Below, piece by piece: positions 9,453 to 18,235 of a stretch of DNA of 25,172 nucleotides (positions are counted from its first letter, which is position 1; each line of letters opens with the position of its first letter). Source of the stretch: Trichosphaerium sp. ATCC 40318. Its lineage: Eukaryota; Discosea; Flabellinia; Trichosidae. The position numbers and the translations under genes are program-made. The notes beneath the pieces are model-generated. The model was not told the DNA's origin, made no database searches, and saw nothing but the letters and a program-made list of their open reading frames with translations. The stretch is from the NCBI GenBank assembly GCA_038496445.1, contig JALMLS010000582.1:1-25172 (forward strand). Reading direction: 5' to 3'.

Positions 9453-12400
9453 ATGTTGTCGGATTGCTTAATTGTTTTTGCGTCTTTATTAAACACACAG
9501 CAACACGTTATGTCACGATATTGTAATGTACTTAGATAGAATAAAACACACTTAACTACAACTCGTACCTCGCACCTTTTCTCGTAACATAATTTGGCGA
9601 CTTGAAAGGATATTTGAACCATAAATATAGCGATTGTTAAGTATAAACAAAAAACTTACAAATTGGGGGCAAACGCTTTAAAACACGTGTTAAAGCTCTC
9701 CTACAACAACAGAAATCGACTCACTTTCAGTAGTAAGTCGTGGGGCAGTACATCTCCTTAATACCTGTACAAACAAACGGTACGCGCGTCTAACGCAGTA
9801 CCGGGGGCAGTACATCTCCTTAAGACCTGTACACAAATTTAATTGCGAGACACCTTTGACTTGGGCGTTTCCAAACGGTACGTGCTTTAAACGCACTACT
9901 GGGGGCAGTACATCTCCATAAAACCTGTACACAAAATTAATTGGTAGGTACCTTTGACTTGGGTACCTCCAGGGGCAGTACATCTCCATAAAATCTGTAC
10001 ATAATCGGTACGTCAAAAGACAACGCCGGGGGCAGTACATCTCCTTAAAATCTGTACTTCTGAAAACGAACGCTTTCATACGGACAAAAAGTTTAGACGG
10101 CAAACGTCCTTCTGTGCGCAGGTATCTAAAGCGCACCACGAAAGCTACGTACCACTACAAAACATAGAAATTGCTTTTGTAAGAAACATTATTTGATCAC
10201 GATTAGTCATGTCAAACAATTCGAATGACCAGATGATGCAAATCCTGTTAAACCTACAGTCACAGATGCAACAGACTCAGAATGAGATGCAGCGACAGGG
10301 TCAGGTTATAGCAAATTTATCACAACGGGATCAGCCATCTACGAAGTCTCCTACTATTTCTGCGACGACTTCACCTTACCGACAACCATCGAGTTTTCTA
10401 TACGCTACACCTCACATTATGGCACAGCGACAACATCAAAGACAGATGCAGTATCTGTCTACACAACCTCAGATGACTCCTTTCTTGCCGAGAACGCAGA
10501 TGCAATATCAATCGACTGGTCAACAATTACAATCTGTACCACGAACTGCAACAGTACAGCAGCCGATGCCAAGGCCTCCAACAACACCGTTTGTTTCAAG
10601 GAAAGCCACTGTCACCACGACGACAGTGAAAAAGAAGAAGCAAGTTCCAAAGAAGAAGGACGTTCCAAAGAAAAAGAGCGTACCAAAAGAAAAAATAAAA
10701 AGAAGGTTTATCCTCCCTACAAAGATTCCTGTGGAGACAGGAAAGGTTACAAAACTTTGGAACAACGCTTTTGATGAAGCAAAGAAGAATATTCAACCGG
10801 GTATATTGGATAGTCAAGCTACGAAAGAACAAGTCGCTGATCGTGATAAAATTTACAAACAAAATCAACATAATTATGCTGTTCAGTATTTTGGTAATCT
10901 CTGTGTTGCTTATGCTAGAGAGATAGCACAGACAGAGTTAGACAAGTTCTTTGCTAGAGAGGGTAAAGAAGAAGAATCAATCAGTGACTCAGAGAGCGAG
11001 TCAGATGAAGATGATAAGGATGATGATGATGAAGATGATGATTCATTCGACTTTACAGAAATTCGCAAAGCTTTACCTGAAGATTCTACGTCGACATCAA
11101 ATCCTTTACCACAGCCTAACTTTGGTACTAATCCTATTGTTCCTCAAGTACAGCCTTACATGATGCCACAATACCAAATGCCAATGCCAGGTTATCCAAA
11201 TATTATCACCAACAACGCGAGTGATAATGAAATTTTCTTTTATGGAAAACCAGGTGAAAATGTATTAAGATGGATTGCTGATATATCCGCTGTTGCCACA
11301 CGTAGCCCTACAACTGTTCAGATGTTTATTGGGCTTATTGAGAAAAACCTTAAAGGATTCGCGAAGGATTATTACAAAGATCAATTTCCTGGTGGCGCTG
11401 TTGAAGGACAAGAAAATGAAGTTTTCGAGAAACTTCAAAATTATTTTTCATCTGAAGTAACTAGAGAAGGACTCCGACATGCCTTTAAGAGTTACGTTCA
11501 AGATCAACTACCTGTGTTACAATACGCAGCTAGAAAAGGAAAGAAAGCGAACGATGCCGGTTATCATATCAACCATCAGACGCGTATCAAATATTTTATT
11601 AAGGGACTTAACCCTGAAATACAAGAACATTTGAGGAAAGAACGATACAAGTGGAATGATTGGTCAGAATGTGTTACCAGAGCACATCATATCGAAGCGG
11701 CAATCAATGATACCAAGAAAGCCGTTGGAGATAAGAAAAAAGATAAGAAGCCAAAGCCAAAGCCGAAACCAAAAACGAAAACCGGTGATGAACAATCTGA
11801 TAAGACGAAAGCTGATTGGTCTGATCCGAATGTGCAACCAAATCCTAGAACTCATTGGTGTGTACATCACAAGAAATGGAGTTATCATACCTCCTACAAA
11901 TGCGAATTGAATCCGAAGGTCATAGCGAGAAAAAAGAGAAGAGCTGAAAGAAAGAAGAAAGCTGAAGAAGAAAACAAAGACGTCACAGTTGCTTCTGTCA
12001 AGACTGAAGACTCAGGTGAAGATTCGGGAAACGAGTAAATGACATTGCGTCTGGCTCAAGCAATGTCACTCGTAAACATACTCCAGAGCCATTTGGAGAT
12101 GTAACAACACACAATAAAGAAGTTAGATCAAAACGTGTTGTCAATTCTCCAAGCCCTCCTTCTTATGTCCTGGCCCATATAAATCAAGCTCCTATAGTGT
12201 CATATTTGGATGGTGGATGCGATAAATCTATCATTCATTCTTCTTTTCTTAACAACTTACCGGAAGTAGAAGTACTATCAACAACTGCGCAAGCGAGTAC
12301 ATTGAATTCTAACAAATTCAAGTTGGATGGTATTGTTTCCGTCTCACTTTCCTTTGGAAATCAAGAACAAAGATTAGTAGAGCTATACGTGACATCAGAT

Positions 12401-15400
12401 ATGGAAGAAGTCTTGGTTATTGGACGAGATCTTCAAGAAAAATTTAACATGAGCGTCAACTATGCAAAGAGAACCGTTACTTTCGCAGATGATTCAACTA
12501 TTCCGATTATTAATCAATCGAATAAAGAAGGCGAAGTTCGTCTCCTATATTCAAGAGATCAGATACAAATATATCCTAAAGAGACAGTGATCCTGACTAT
12601 GAAGTTCCGTAGTCAATTACCAGATGGAACTGTTGGAATCATCACACCGGTTGGCCCTATATGGAAAAGAACTAGATTAGTTACTGGACCTATTATATCA
12701 GTGATTAATAATGGTCATTGTGTTATGCAAATGACAAACTTGTCTGAAAAGACGATAAATATTCAACCAGGTCAACGACTTGGTAAATTTCAAACTCAGA
12801 AGTCTAAAATGCTGGTTAGAGGATTAAGAACAATCGAACAGATTAATGAATACAAAGCAACTCAAGCGGAGCTAGATTTGGTGGAAGAATACTTTGGTGA
12901 GCAACTCAAGGAATGTGCTATCAAAGACGAAGAAGAACTTCATACTATTCGCAACCTATTGGCTACTCACTTGAAGTCATTCGACATAGCTTTAAACAAA
13001 CCTCCCAAGACGGCCGTACGCATGCATATTAATACTGGAGATTCACAACCAGTTGCTACGACTCCACGACGTTTTCCGAAGCGTTATGTTGAGTTTATCA
13101 GGAAATTTATTAAAGATTATTTGAAGACTGGACTGATCAGGCCTTCAACAAGCCCTTGGGCTTCACCCATAGTCATCGCTCCGAAGAAAGATGGTACATT
13201 GCGATTCTGTATCGATTATCATGGATTGAATGCAATTACTAAGAGAGATGTCTATCCTATTCCCAACATTGATGATGCTTTTGATGCATTGGTGGGAAGT
13301 CATTACTTTTCGGTAATGGATGCTTTGTCTGGGTTTCACCAATTGCAAATGGACGAAGCTTCAATTGAAAAGACAGCGTTTGTAGATCAATCAGGTCTAT
13401 ACGAGTGGACTGCAATGCCCTTTGATTAATTTAGGTAAAAGATGGCTCTTTGTACCTATTATATAAAATCAAAAACCAAACAACCAAAAAATAGGTAAAA
13501 ACCAGCTTTGTGTGATCACAAGGTCAATGTAACACAGTGTGTCATCACAGACGACAACCTTGATACCAGATCAAGGTTGTCTAGGCTAGGTTTTATGTAG
13601 TATTAACTAATATTGTGCAATTTTCATAAAAATGGTTGTTCATGCCTTACATTATAAAATCATGGATGTTCAACCCTATGTAAAATAATGGTTGTTCAAC
13701 CCTATATAAAATAATGGACAGTCAACCCTATATAGAATATTGGATAGTCAACCCTATTACATGAACACTGTAGACACACCAACCGTCAGAATTAACCCAA
13801 CAATGAGCCATCACACATAAACACAACACAGTGTATCATCACAGACGGACAACCTTGATACCAGATCAAGGTTGACCTAGGCTAGGTACAACAAAACAAA
13901 AGTAACAAATAAAAAATAACAAAAAAAAACAAAGTCAAAAAATTATTGATAATGAGTTACAGTGGTTCTTTGCCCCTATTACAAGGTAACCGAATGCACA
14001 AGCCCAATCAACCATACAAACAGGCGTTAGAAACCACCATCATTAATCAGTCACTTCCACCCTATGCTCCAGCATTGCCATCCACATCCACATCCACACC
14101 CACACTCCTTTGGGTTAACGAATGCACCTGCTACTTGGCAACGCTATATGAACTTAGTCTTAGCGGGTCTCACCTGGCAGATCTGTTTAGTATACATTGA
14201 TGATATCATTGTATACTCTAAAGACTTTAAGACACACATTCAGAGATTGGATACCGTTTTAACGCAACTGGAGAAATTCAACGTTAAACTTAAACCAAAG
14301 AAATGCAAGTTCTTCATGAAGGAACTTAATTACTTAGGGCATGTAGTTACCAACAACGGAAGAAAACCTGATCCTGCAAAGATAGAGGCTATAGCTAGAA
14401 TGCCTCCTCCGAATGGAAAAAACTGACTAAAGCAACTCCAACGATTCTTGGTGATGATCAAGTATTATGGATGCTATGTCAATAACTTAGCTAAAAGATC
14501 ATATCATTTACGCATCCTAACTCATAAGAATGCTGAATGGGTATGGGGAAAAGAGCAACAAGATGCCTTTGAAGACCTCAGAAAGTGTTTAGTAACGGAA
14601 CCTATCGTATTGGCTTATCCAGATTTCGACAAAGAATTCGAACTTCACACTGACGCTTCAGATGAGGGACTATGTGCAATCTTAACTCAAAGAGAAGATG
14701 ATGGTAAAGAAAGAGTTGTGTCGTACTATTCACGATCACTCAACAAGGCTGAACGAAACTATTCAGCTTCCGTGAAGGAAGCGCTAGCGGTGGTGGCTGG
14801 TGTTAGAAAGTTTAGACCATACCTGTTATCTAAACATTTTACAATTTGGACAGATCATCAAGCTCTGGTTTGGTTCTACCAACACCAGAACCCTGATGGA
14901 AAAATGATTAGATGGTCTATATTTCTCTCAGCGTATGATTATACTATCAAACATAGACCTGGTGTAAGAAACGCTAATGCAGATACTGGGTCTCGGTCTC
15001 CTGTTATTTCTATTGAAGATGCTCCAAAGAAAGAATTCGAAGTCAACGAAATTTATACTCCTGTTATTCAAGCTAGAGGAGTTTCAATCTTTTCTGGACA
15101 TGTGGTCCACAAGAAACCAGTTCCAGAGCCGTTACTTCGATTATATTACTTACAAAGACAAGACGCTTTTATGAACAAACAGATTATGTATCTACAATCT
15201 CCTGATGTATTCAAATATTACAAAGATGTGGAACGTTTAACTAAAAGTACAAAAGATCTCTGTCTAGACGATTATGGTATACTCTGTCAGAGTTGGATAC
15301 CTCCAAAATCCCAACGATCCAATAAAACAGAAAGGATTCAAACAGTTGTTCCTACGCAGATGAGATTGGAACTTCTTAGATTAAACCATGATATTCCTAC

Positions 15401-18235
15401 ATCAGGACATCTAGCAGTTAAACGTACTTATCTTAAACTCATGGATAAGTACTGGTGGCCTAACATGTGGTTGGACGTTAACCAATATGTTAAAGGATGT
15501 ATACAATGCCAGACTAAGAAAATTGATCGTCGAAAGAAGCTAGGTGGACCGATGGGAACGGTAACTTCAAGATGCCCGATAGATGTTATTGCCGCTGATT
15601 TAATTACAAAGTTACCGCGTACCAGAAATGATAATGTTTGCATTCTGGTGGTTATGGATTACTTCACCAGATATGCTAAGTCCATTCCACTTCCAAACAA
15701 AAAGGCATCAACAATTGCACGTGCAATTTATGACGAATTTATATTGGAACATGGAACACCTAACGTATTTCTCTCCGATCAAGGTGGTGAATTTAAAAAC
15801 GTACTGAAGGAACTTATGAAGTTATTGAATGTCGACCAACGCCAAACTACAGCATATAAACCTCAAACGGATGGTCTAGTTGAAAGATTTAATGCTACCT
15901 TAGTCAATATGATAAAGATGTATTGTAATGACAATCAAACAGATTGGGATGAATATGTACGACCTTGCACATTCGCGTATAATACGTCAGTTCATGAAGA
16001 ATTAAAAGAAACACCTTATTTCCTTATGCATGGTAGAAGAGCAGTTTCGTCTTGGGATCAGGCTTTAGGACGAGTATCTACCAGATCAAAGGACAAATAC
16101 ATAAAAAACATTGCGAAAGTGATAAAGAAAACACATGAAACGTCAGCTATGCTTAGACAGAAAGCATATCAAAGACAGAAGAAACGGTATGATGAGAAGC
16201 ATCGTACCAAGACATTCTCTGTTGGACAAAAAGTTTATTTACGTGTTAACAAGAAACGTGATGTACCATGGGGTAAATCACGAAAGCTTTTTAAGAACTA
16301 TACTGGAGTATACTATATTGCTGAAGTTAAAGGACATCATAATTATCGTATTGGAGTCATGAATAAAGATGGTACTAAAGGACCTATCATCCCTGATGTC
16401 TATAACGTTGATCGACTCAAGGAGCACAATGAACAAATTTCCGGCGATACAGATAAATTAGTTCAAATAGTGGAAGCTATACCTGTTCTTTCCCCTGCAG
16501 AGAAAGCATATGCAAAAGAACAGGAAGAAAAAAATGCGACAAAGGATAGTAATCCTACTATCACTAAGAAAGTAAGCCCTTTTAAAGATGCTTTATTGGA
16601 AGTATACAATGCTGTTTCACAACGCTCTGAAGCGGGTTCTATTACGAAAAAGGTCTTACAGGTTTATAAAAATACATTACATGATCTTATCGCTGGCGAT
16701 CTTTCCATGTTTGTTACGAGAAATTCCAGAAGAAATTATTTCAAAGGACAATTAAAGAATGTTACCACAGTGAAAAAATTTCTGGATTATATGGATTCAC
16801 TCATTTCCAATTTCGAGACTATCTTTAAGCCTGAACTATAAAACGTATGGGTTCAGTTTGGAGGGGTATGCATTAGTATATGTGAGGTACAGTGTGATAA
16901 ATTAAAACTCATGTACATATTGTATGATATTCACGTGGTATGTAAAACCAAACCTCATGAACTAACTTATGTTTGGCGCTAACTCACTTACTGGGGTATG
17001 TCACGATATTGTAATGTACTTAGATAGAATAAAACACACTTAACTACAACTCGTACCTCGCACCTTTTCTCGTAACACGTTATGACTTCTACGAAAGGGA
17101 TATTAGTATTATTGGTTGTTTTAAGCATAATCCAGCAAGGACAGAGTCTGAGTACGCAATAATACTCCAAAACACAAGAGGTTACAAAACAAAACTCTTA
17201 AACAGATTAGCAAACGGAGATACAGCTTATGCATTCATAAACACAGGAAGCAGCACTGTAAATGAATTTGAACAGGTTGCGGTGGCTACAGGAGGTAACG
17301 GGACTCTACCGTACATAGAAGTAGGCGGCGTATGTGAATGACACATAAACTACATAAAAACTAACTGTTGTAGTCTTCACTTTCTTATTTCGATTTTGCA
17401 GCACTTTCGTTATCAATTACCGAAACGCAAGTAACCATCACCTTGGCAGATGGATCGTCAGGGTGCATACCTGAAATGGGTGAAACATGCCCTATTGGAA
17501 AACATACAGTTGGTGCAACGTTTATTACACCACAAACTACAATGATATCAAGTACGAAAACTTCATAATGAATAACACAACACGATCAAAAGTAATCCTT
17601 ACTTAGCATAGATATGACATTAATTACAAACACATGGATAAGAGAGCCTACAATTGTATTTAATGACACTTCTTTTACGTACGGCAGTGATATTTCTTTA
17701 TTTACTAATAATGCTCTCTTGTAACGCTTACATATTCAATAGGATAACAATCCCAAGTGCAAGGTATAGCGTATCAAATACATGGAGGATTGTATATGAA
17801 CTCATGTCACTGCCTACACTTGAACCATCAATTCCTTCCACAGCATCGCCGACAACACCTCCAACAACATTACCACCGACAACTGTAGCACCTACCACAA
17901 TACCTTCAACATTGTCGCCAACACTTGTACCTACAACAATAGTACCATCAACAACAACGCCTGACATGACACCTACAACTATTCCACCTTCGACCACAGA
18001 CGATCCTTCGGGACCAACTAGTATTGCACCTACCGTACCAACTGCTCCTTCTATACCTACAACATTACCGCCTACATCTCCTTCGGTACCTACAACAACT
18101 GCTCCAACCTCAATTTCTTCAACACCTCCGGTTGACACATCCACAACAAACTCACCAAGTGAAACATCAGCATCTGTACCTGTTGTTAGTTTCGTGTACA
18201 TGTTATTACCTATCGTACTATCAATAATATTGTGA
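9453..18235 (+). CDS. GPI-type, Thr/Pro-rich surface glycoprotein split by an intronic LTR retrotransposon
   Basis: Exons by phase: 9453-9506, 17126-17294, 17402-17551, 17612-17678 and 17743-18235, giving about 310 aa. Exon 1 encodes a signal peptide (MLSDCLIVFASLLNTQQH). Exons 2-5 give an extracellular, beta-strand-rich part (ILQNTRGYKTKLLNRLANGD, LSLSITETQVTITLADGSSG) with a Cys pair (SGCIPEMGETCP) and Asn-X-Ser/Thr sites such as SNMT and FNDTSF. A Thr/Pro/Ser stalk follows (TTPPTTLPPTTVAPTTIPS), likely O-glycosylated. The protein ends in an uncharged hydrophobic tail (VPVVSFVYMLLPIVLSIIL) with no basic residues after it, the pattern of a GPI-anchor signal. Intron 1 was originally 47 nt and now holds the whole retrotransposon, about 7.6 kb in total. 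If that intron is not spliced the gene is dead: downstream, ATG 17082 gives only a short peptide before TAA. Another reading has donor GTATGT at 17333, but it breaks phase with exon 3. I do not recognise the ectodomain. Confidence 0.62.
9511..9589 (+). repeat. 5' LTR (79 bp)
   Basis: Identical base for base to 16999-17077. It starts TGTCACGATATTG and ends TTCTCGTAACA, with a TGT/ACA inverted terminus. It contains GAATAAAAC, a possible poly(A) or TATA-like signal. 79 bp is very short for an LTR, leaving little room for separate U3, R and U5. The preceding CGTTA (9506-9510) is one copy of the target duplication. Confidence 0.92.
9595..9609 (+). other. Putative primer-binding site
   Basis: TGGCGACTTGAAAGG begins 5 nt after the 5' LTR. 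TGG pairs with the CCA end of a tRNA, and TGGCGAC is compatible with a tRNA ending GTCGCCA, as some eukaryotic tRNA-Ser do. Which tRNA is used cannot be settled without the host tRNA set. Confidence 0.45.
9742..10057 (+). repeat. Five dispersed 29-bp repeats in the retrotransposon leader
   Basis: Copies at 9742-9770, 9804-9832, 9902-9930, 9972-10000 and 10029-10057. Each starts GGGGCAGTACATCTCC, then T or A, then TAA, and ends CTGTAC; only four positions vary. GTACA and TGTAC inside each copy are inverted and could form a small stem with a 13-nt loop. Longer spacer similarity (CCTTTGACTTGGG) between copies 2-3 and 3-4 suggests growth by tandem duplication. All lie between the primer-binding site and gag, where packaging or translation-control signals usually sit. 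A minus-strand reading frame across them is only a by-product of the repeats. Confidence 0.9.
10209..12038 (+). CDS. gag: Retrotransposon Gag polyprotein
   Basis: 609 aa, intronless, from ATG 10209 to TAA 12036-12038. The N-terminal 150 residues are Gln/Met/Thr/Pro-rich (SQMQQTQNEMQRQGQ), followed by a Lys cluster (VKKKKQVPKKKDVPKKK) and an acidic stretch (SDSESESDEDDKDDDDEDDD) near residues 258-278. From about residue 341 there is a capsid-like region of the retrotransposon Gag family (FFYGKPGENVLRWIADIS, then IKYFIKGLNPEIQEHLRKER). After a KPKPKPKPKTKT tract comes a C-x2-H-x5-H-x4-C knuckle starting at Cys551 (CVHHKKWSYHTSYKC), probably zinc- and nucleic-acid-binding. Gag assembles the virus-like particle and packages element RNA. 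The last codons contain the slippery site for Gag-Pol production. Confidence 0.9.
   Translation: MSNNSNDQMMQILLNLQSQMQQTQNEMQRQGQVIANLSQRDQPSTKSPTISATTSPYRQPSSFLYATPHIMAQRQHQRQMQYLSTQPQMTPFLPRTQMQYQSTGQQLQSVPRTATVQQPMPRPPTTPFVSRKATVTTTTVKKKKQVPKKKDVPKKKSVPKEKIKRRFILPTKIPVETGKVTKLWNNAFDEAKKNIQPGILDSQATKEQVADRDKIYKQNQHNYAVQYFGNLCVAYAREIAQTELDKFFAREGKEEESISDSESESDEDDKDDDDEDDDSFDFTEIRKALPEDSTSTSNPLPQPNFGTNPIVPQVQPYMMPQYQMPMPGYPNIITNNASDNEIFFYGKPGENVLRWIADISAVATRSPTTVQMFIGLIEKNLKGFAKDYYKDQFPGGAVEGQENEVFEKLQNYFSSEVTREGLRHAFKSYVQDQLPVLQYAARKGKKANDAGYHINHQTRIKYFIKGLNPEIQEHLRKERYKWNDWSECVTRAHHIEAAINDTKKAVGDKKKDKKPKPKPKPKTKTGDEQSDKTKADWSDPNVQPNPRTHWCVHHKKWSYHTSYKCELNPKVIARKKRRAERKKKAEEENKDVTVASVKTEDSGEDSGNE
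12026..12091 (+). promoter_or_regulatory. -1 programmed ribosomal frameshift signal (slippery heptamer plus pseudoknot)
   Basis: GGGAAAC at 12026-12032 is phased G GGA AAC in the gag frame, the X XXY YYZ form of -1 frameshift sites, and lies one codon before the gag stop. After a 7-nt spacer (GAGTAAA), TGACATTGC (12040-12048) pairs perfectly over 9 bp with GCAATGTCA (12060-12068). Loop bases TGGCTC (12052-12057) pair perfectly over 6 bp with GAGCCA (12086-12091), giving an H-type pseudoknot with a 3-nt first loop. The pol frame is the -1 frame, opens at 12020 after a TGA, and is continuous into protease. Slip, spacer and knot all match known retroviral gag-pro/pol signals. Confidence 0.88.
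12032..13429 (+). pseudogene. pol: Pol, 5' part: protease and N-terminal reverse transcriptase, interrupted
   Basis: This frame is entered by the -1 slip on Gag. The aspartic-protease region is marked by SYLDGGCDKSIIHSSF (GAT at 12209) and VLVIGRDLQEKFNMSV; the family usually has DTG or DSG at the active site, here it is DGG. Reverse transcriptase follows with RPSTSPWASPIVIAPKKDG, FCIDYHGLNAITKRDVYPIP and SVMDALSGFHQLQMDEA, then WTAMPF. At this point a 682-bp insertion replaces the next codons and ends the frame at TAA 13427-13429. Removing the insertion and one duplicated CCTTTG restores the RT frame exactly, so the break is secondary. Pol copies the element RNA into DNA and integrates it. 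Confidence 0.9.
13531..13886. repeat. Pair of 61-62-bp direct repeats, each with a 10-bp-stem hairpin
   Basis: Copies at 13531-13591 and 13825-13886 begin AACACAGTGT and end CTAGGCTAGGT, with only a few differences. Each contains CAACCTTGAT, loop ACCAG, then ATCAAGGTTG, a perfect 10-bp inverted repeat. They may be element ends of a nested or rearranged unit, or a structural RNA signal. Confidence 0.8.
13632..13760. repeat. Five-unit tandem repeat, period 26-30 bp
   Basis: Units start near 13632, 13662, 13688, 13714 and 13740. The consensus is close to TGGTTGTTCAACCCTATATA followed by AAATA, the first unit being most diverged. It lies between the two hairpin-bearing direct repeats inside the insertion. 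Confidence 0.8.
14107..16841 (+). pseudogene. pol: Pol, 3' part: reverse transcriptase, RNase H, integrase, with in-frame TGA
   Basis: The RT frame resumes with FGLTNAPATWQRYMN and the catalytic LVYIDDIIVYS. TGA at 14424-14426 interrupts NGKN/LKQLQRFL in frame; the surrounding frame is otherwise open to TAA 16839-16841. RNase H: FELHTDASDEGLCAILTQ, SVKEALAVVAGVRKFRPYL, TDHQALVWF. Integrase: HHCC zinc finger (LNHDIPTSGHLAVKR, KGCIQCQTKK), then the D,D-35-E core AADLITKL, FLSDQGGEF and TDGLVERFN. A GPY/F-like module follows (KLFKNYTGVYYIAEVKGHHN). The last 130 residues (SPFKDALLEVYNAVSQRSE) match no domain I know and are not a chromodomain. Apart from the stop and the upstream insertion all catalytic motifs are intact, so the copy decayed recently. 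Confidence 0.92.
16999..17077 (+). repeat. 3' LTR (79 bp)
   Basis: Identical to 9511-9589. The preceding bases ACTTACTGGGGTA are only a weak polypurine tract. The LTR is followed by the second CGTTA (17078-17082), which continues as CGTTATGACTTC, the original exon-intron junction of the surface-protein gene. Being next to a host gene in sense orientation, this LTR could act as promoter or poly(A) site. Confidence 0.92.

Larger units (their letters stand above)
13425..14112. mobile_element. 682-bp insertion in RT with 6-bp target duplication, class unknown
   Basis: CCTTTG occurs at 13419-13424 and again at 14107-14112, on either side of 13425-14106, and the RT motif AMPF/GLTNAPATW resumes exactly across the joint. 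The insert has no transposase or RT frame and no terminal inverted repeats. Inside are two 61-62-bp direct repeats, a five-unit tandem array, A-rich stretches, and a short frame from ATG 13952 rich in Pro/Ser/Thr (LPPYAPALPSTSTSTPT). It ends in a (CCACAT)-like simple repeat. It looks like a non-autonomous element, perhaps SINE-like or a deleted LTR element. No splice sites at its edges would let it act as an intron. Confidence 0.75.
9511..17077 (+). mobile_element. Ty3/gypsy-like LTR retrotransposon, 7,567 bp, defective pol
   Basis: The element is bounded by identical 79-bp direct repeats starting TGTCACG and ending CGTAACA (the usual TG...CA ends), flanked by a 5-bp duplication CGTTA at 9506-9510 and 17078-17082. 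Order inside: putative primer-binding site, leader with five 29-bp repeats, gag, -1 frameshift signal, pol in the order protease, reverse transcriptase, RNase H, integrase, then a 157-bp 3' UTR. RT before integrase places it with Ty3/gypsy (Metaviridae-type) elements. Identical LTRs suggest recent insertion, although 79 bp is a weak clock. Pol is interrupted by a 682-bp insertion and an in-frame TGA, so this copy cannot move on its own. It lies in the same orientation as its host gene. Confidence 0.93.

Noticed and set aside
9690-10139. A 149-codon open frame on the minus strand of the retrotransposon leader
   Set aside because: It is antisense to the five 29-bp repeats and its repeated MEMYCP-like pattern simply mirrors them; no domain, and no supporting context.
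13425-14106. The RT insertion as a spliceable or group II intron
   Set aside because: It lacks GT/AG at its edges, lacks group II domain V-like sequence, and is flanked by a target duplication typical of transposition.
14424-14426. TGA as a reassigned sense codon
   Set aside because: TGA is the natural terminator of at least three host genes here, so reassignment is unlikely.
17082-17162. ATG 17082 starting a signal-peptide-like sequence (MTSTKGILVLLVVLSIIQQG)
   Set aside because: It runs into TAA after 26 codons, and the downstream ectodomain is in another frame. The stretch is better explained as the original 47-nt intron plus part of exon 2, although an LTR-driven start here cannot be excluded.
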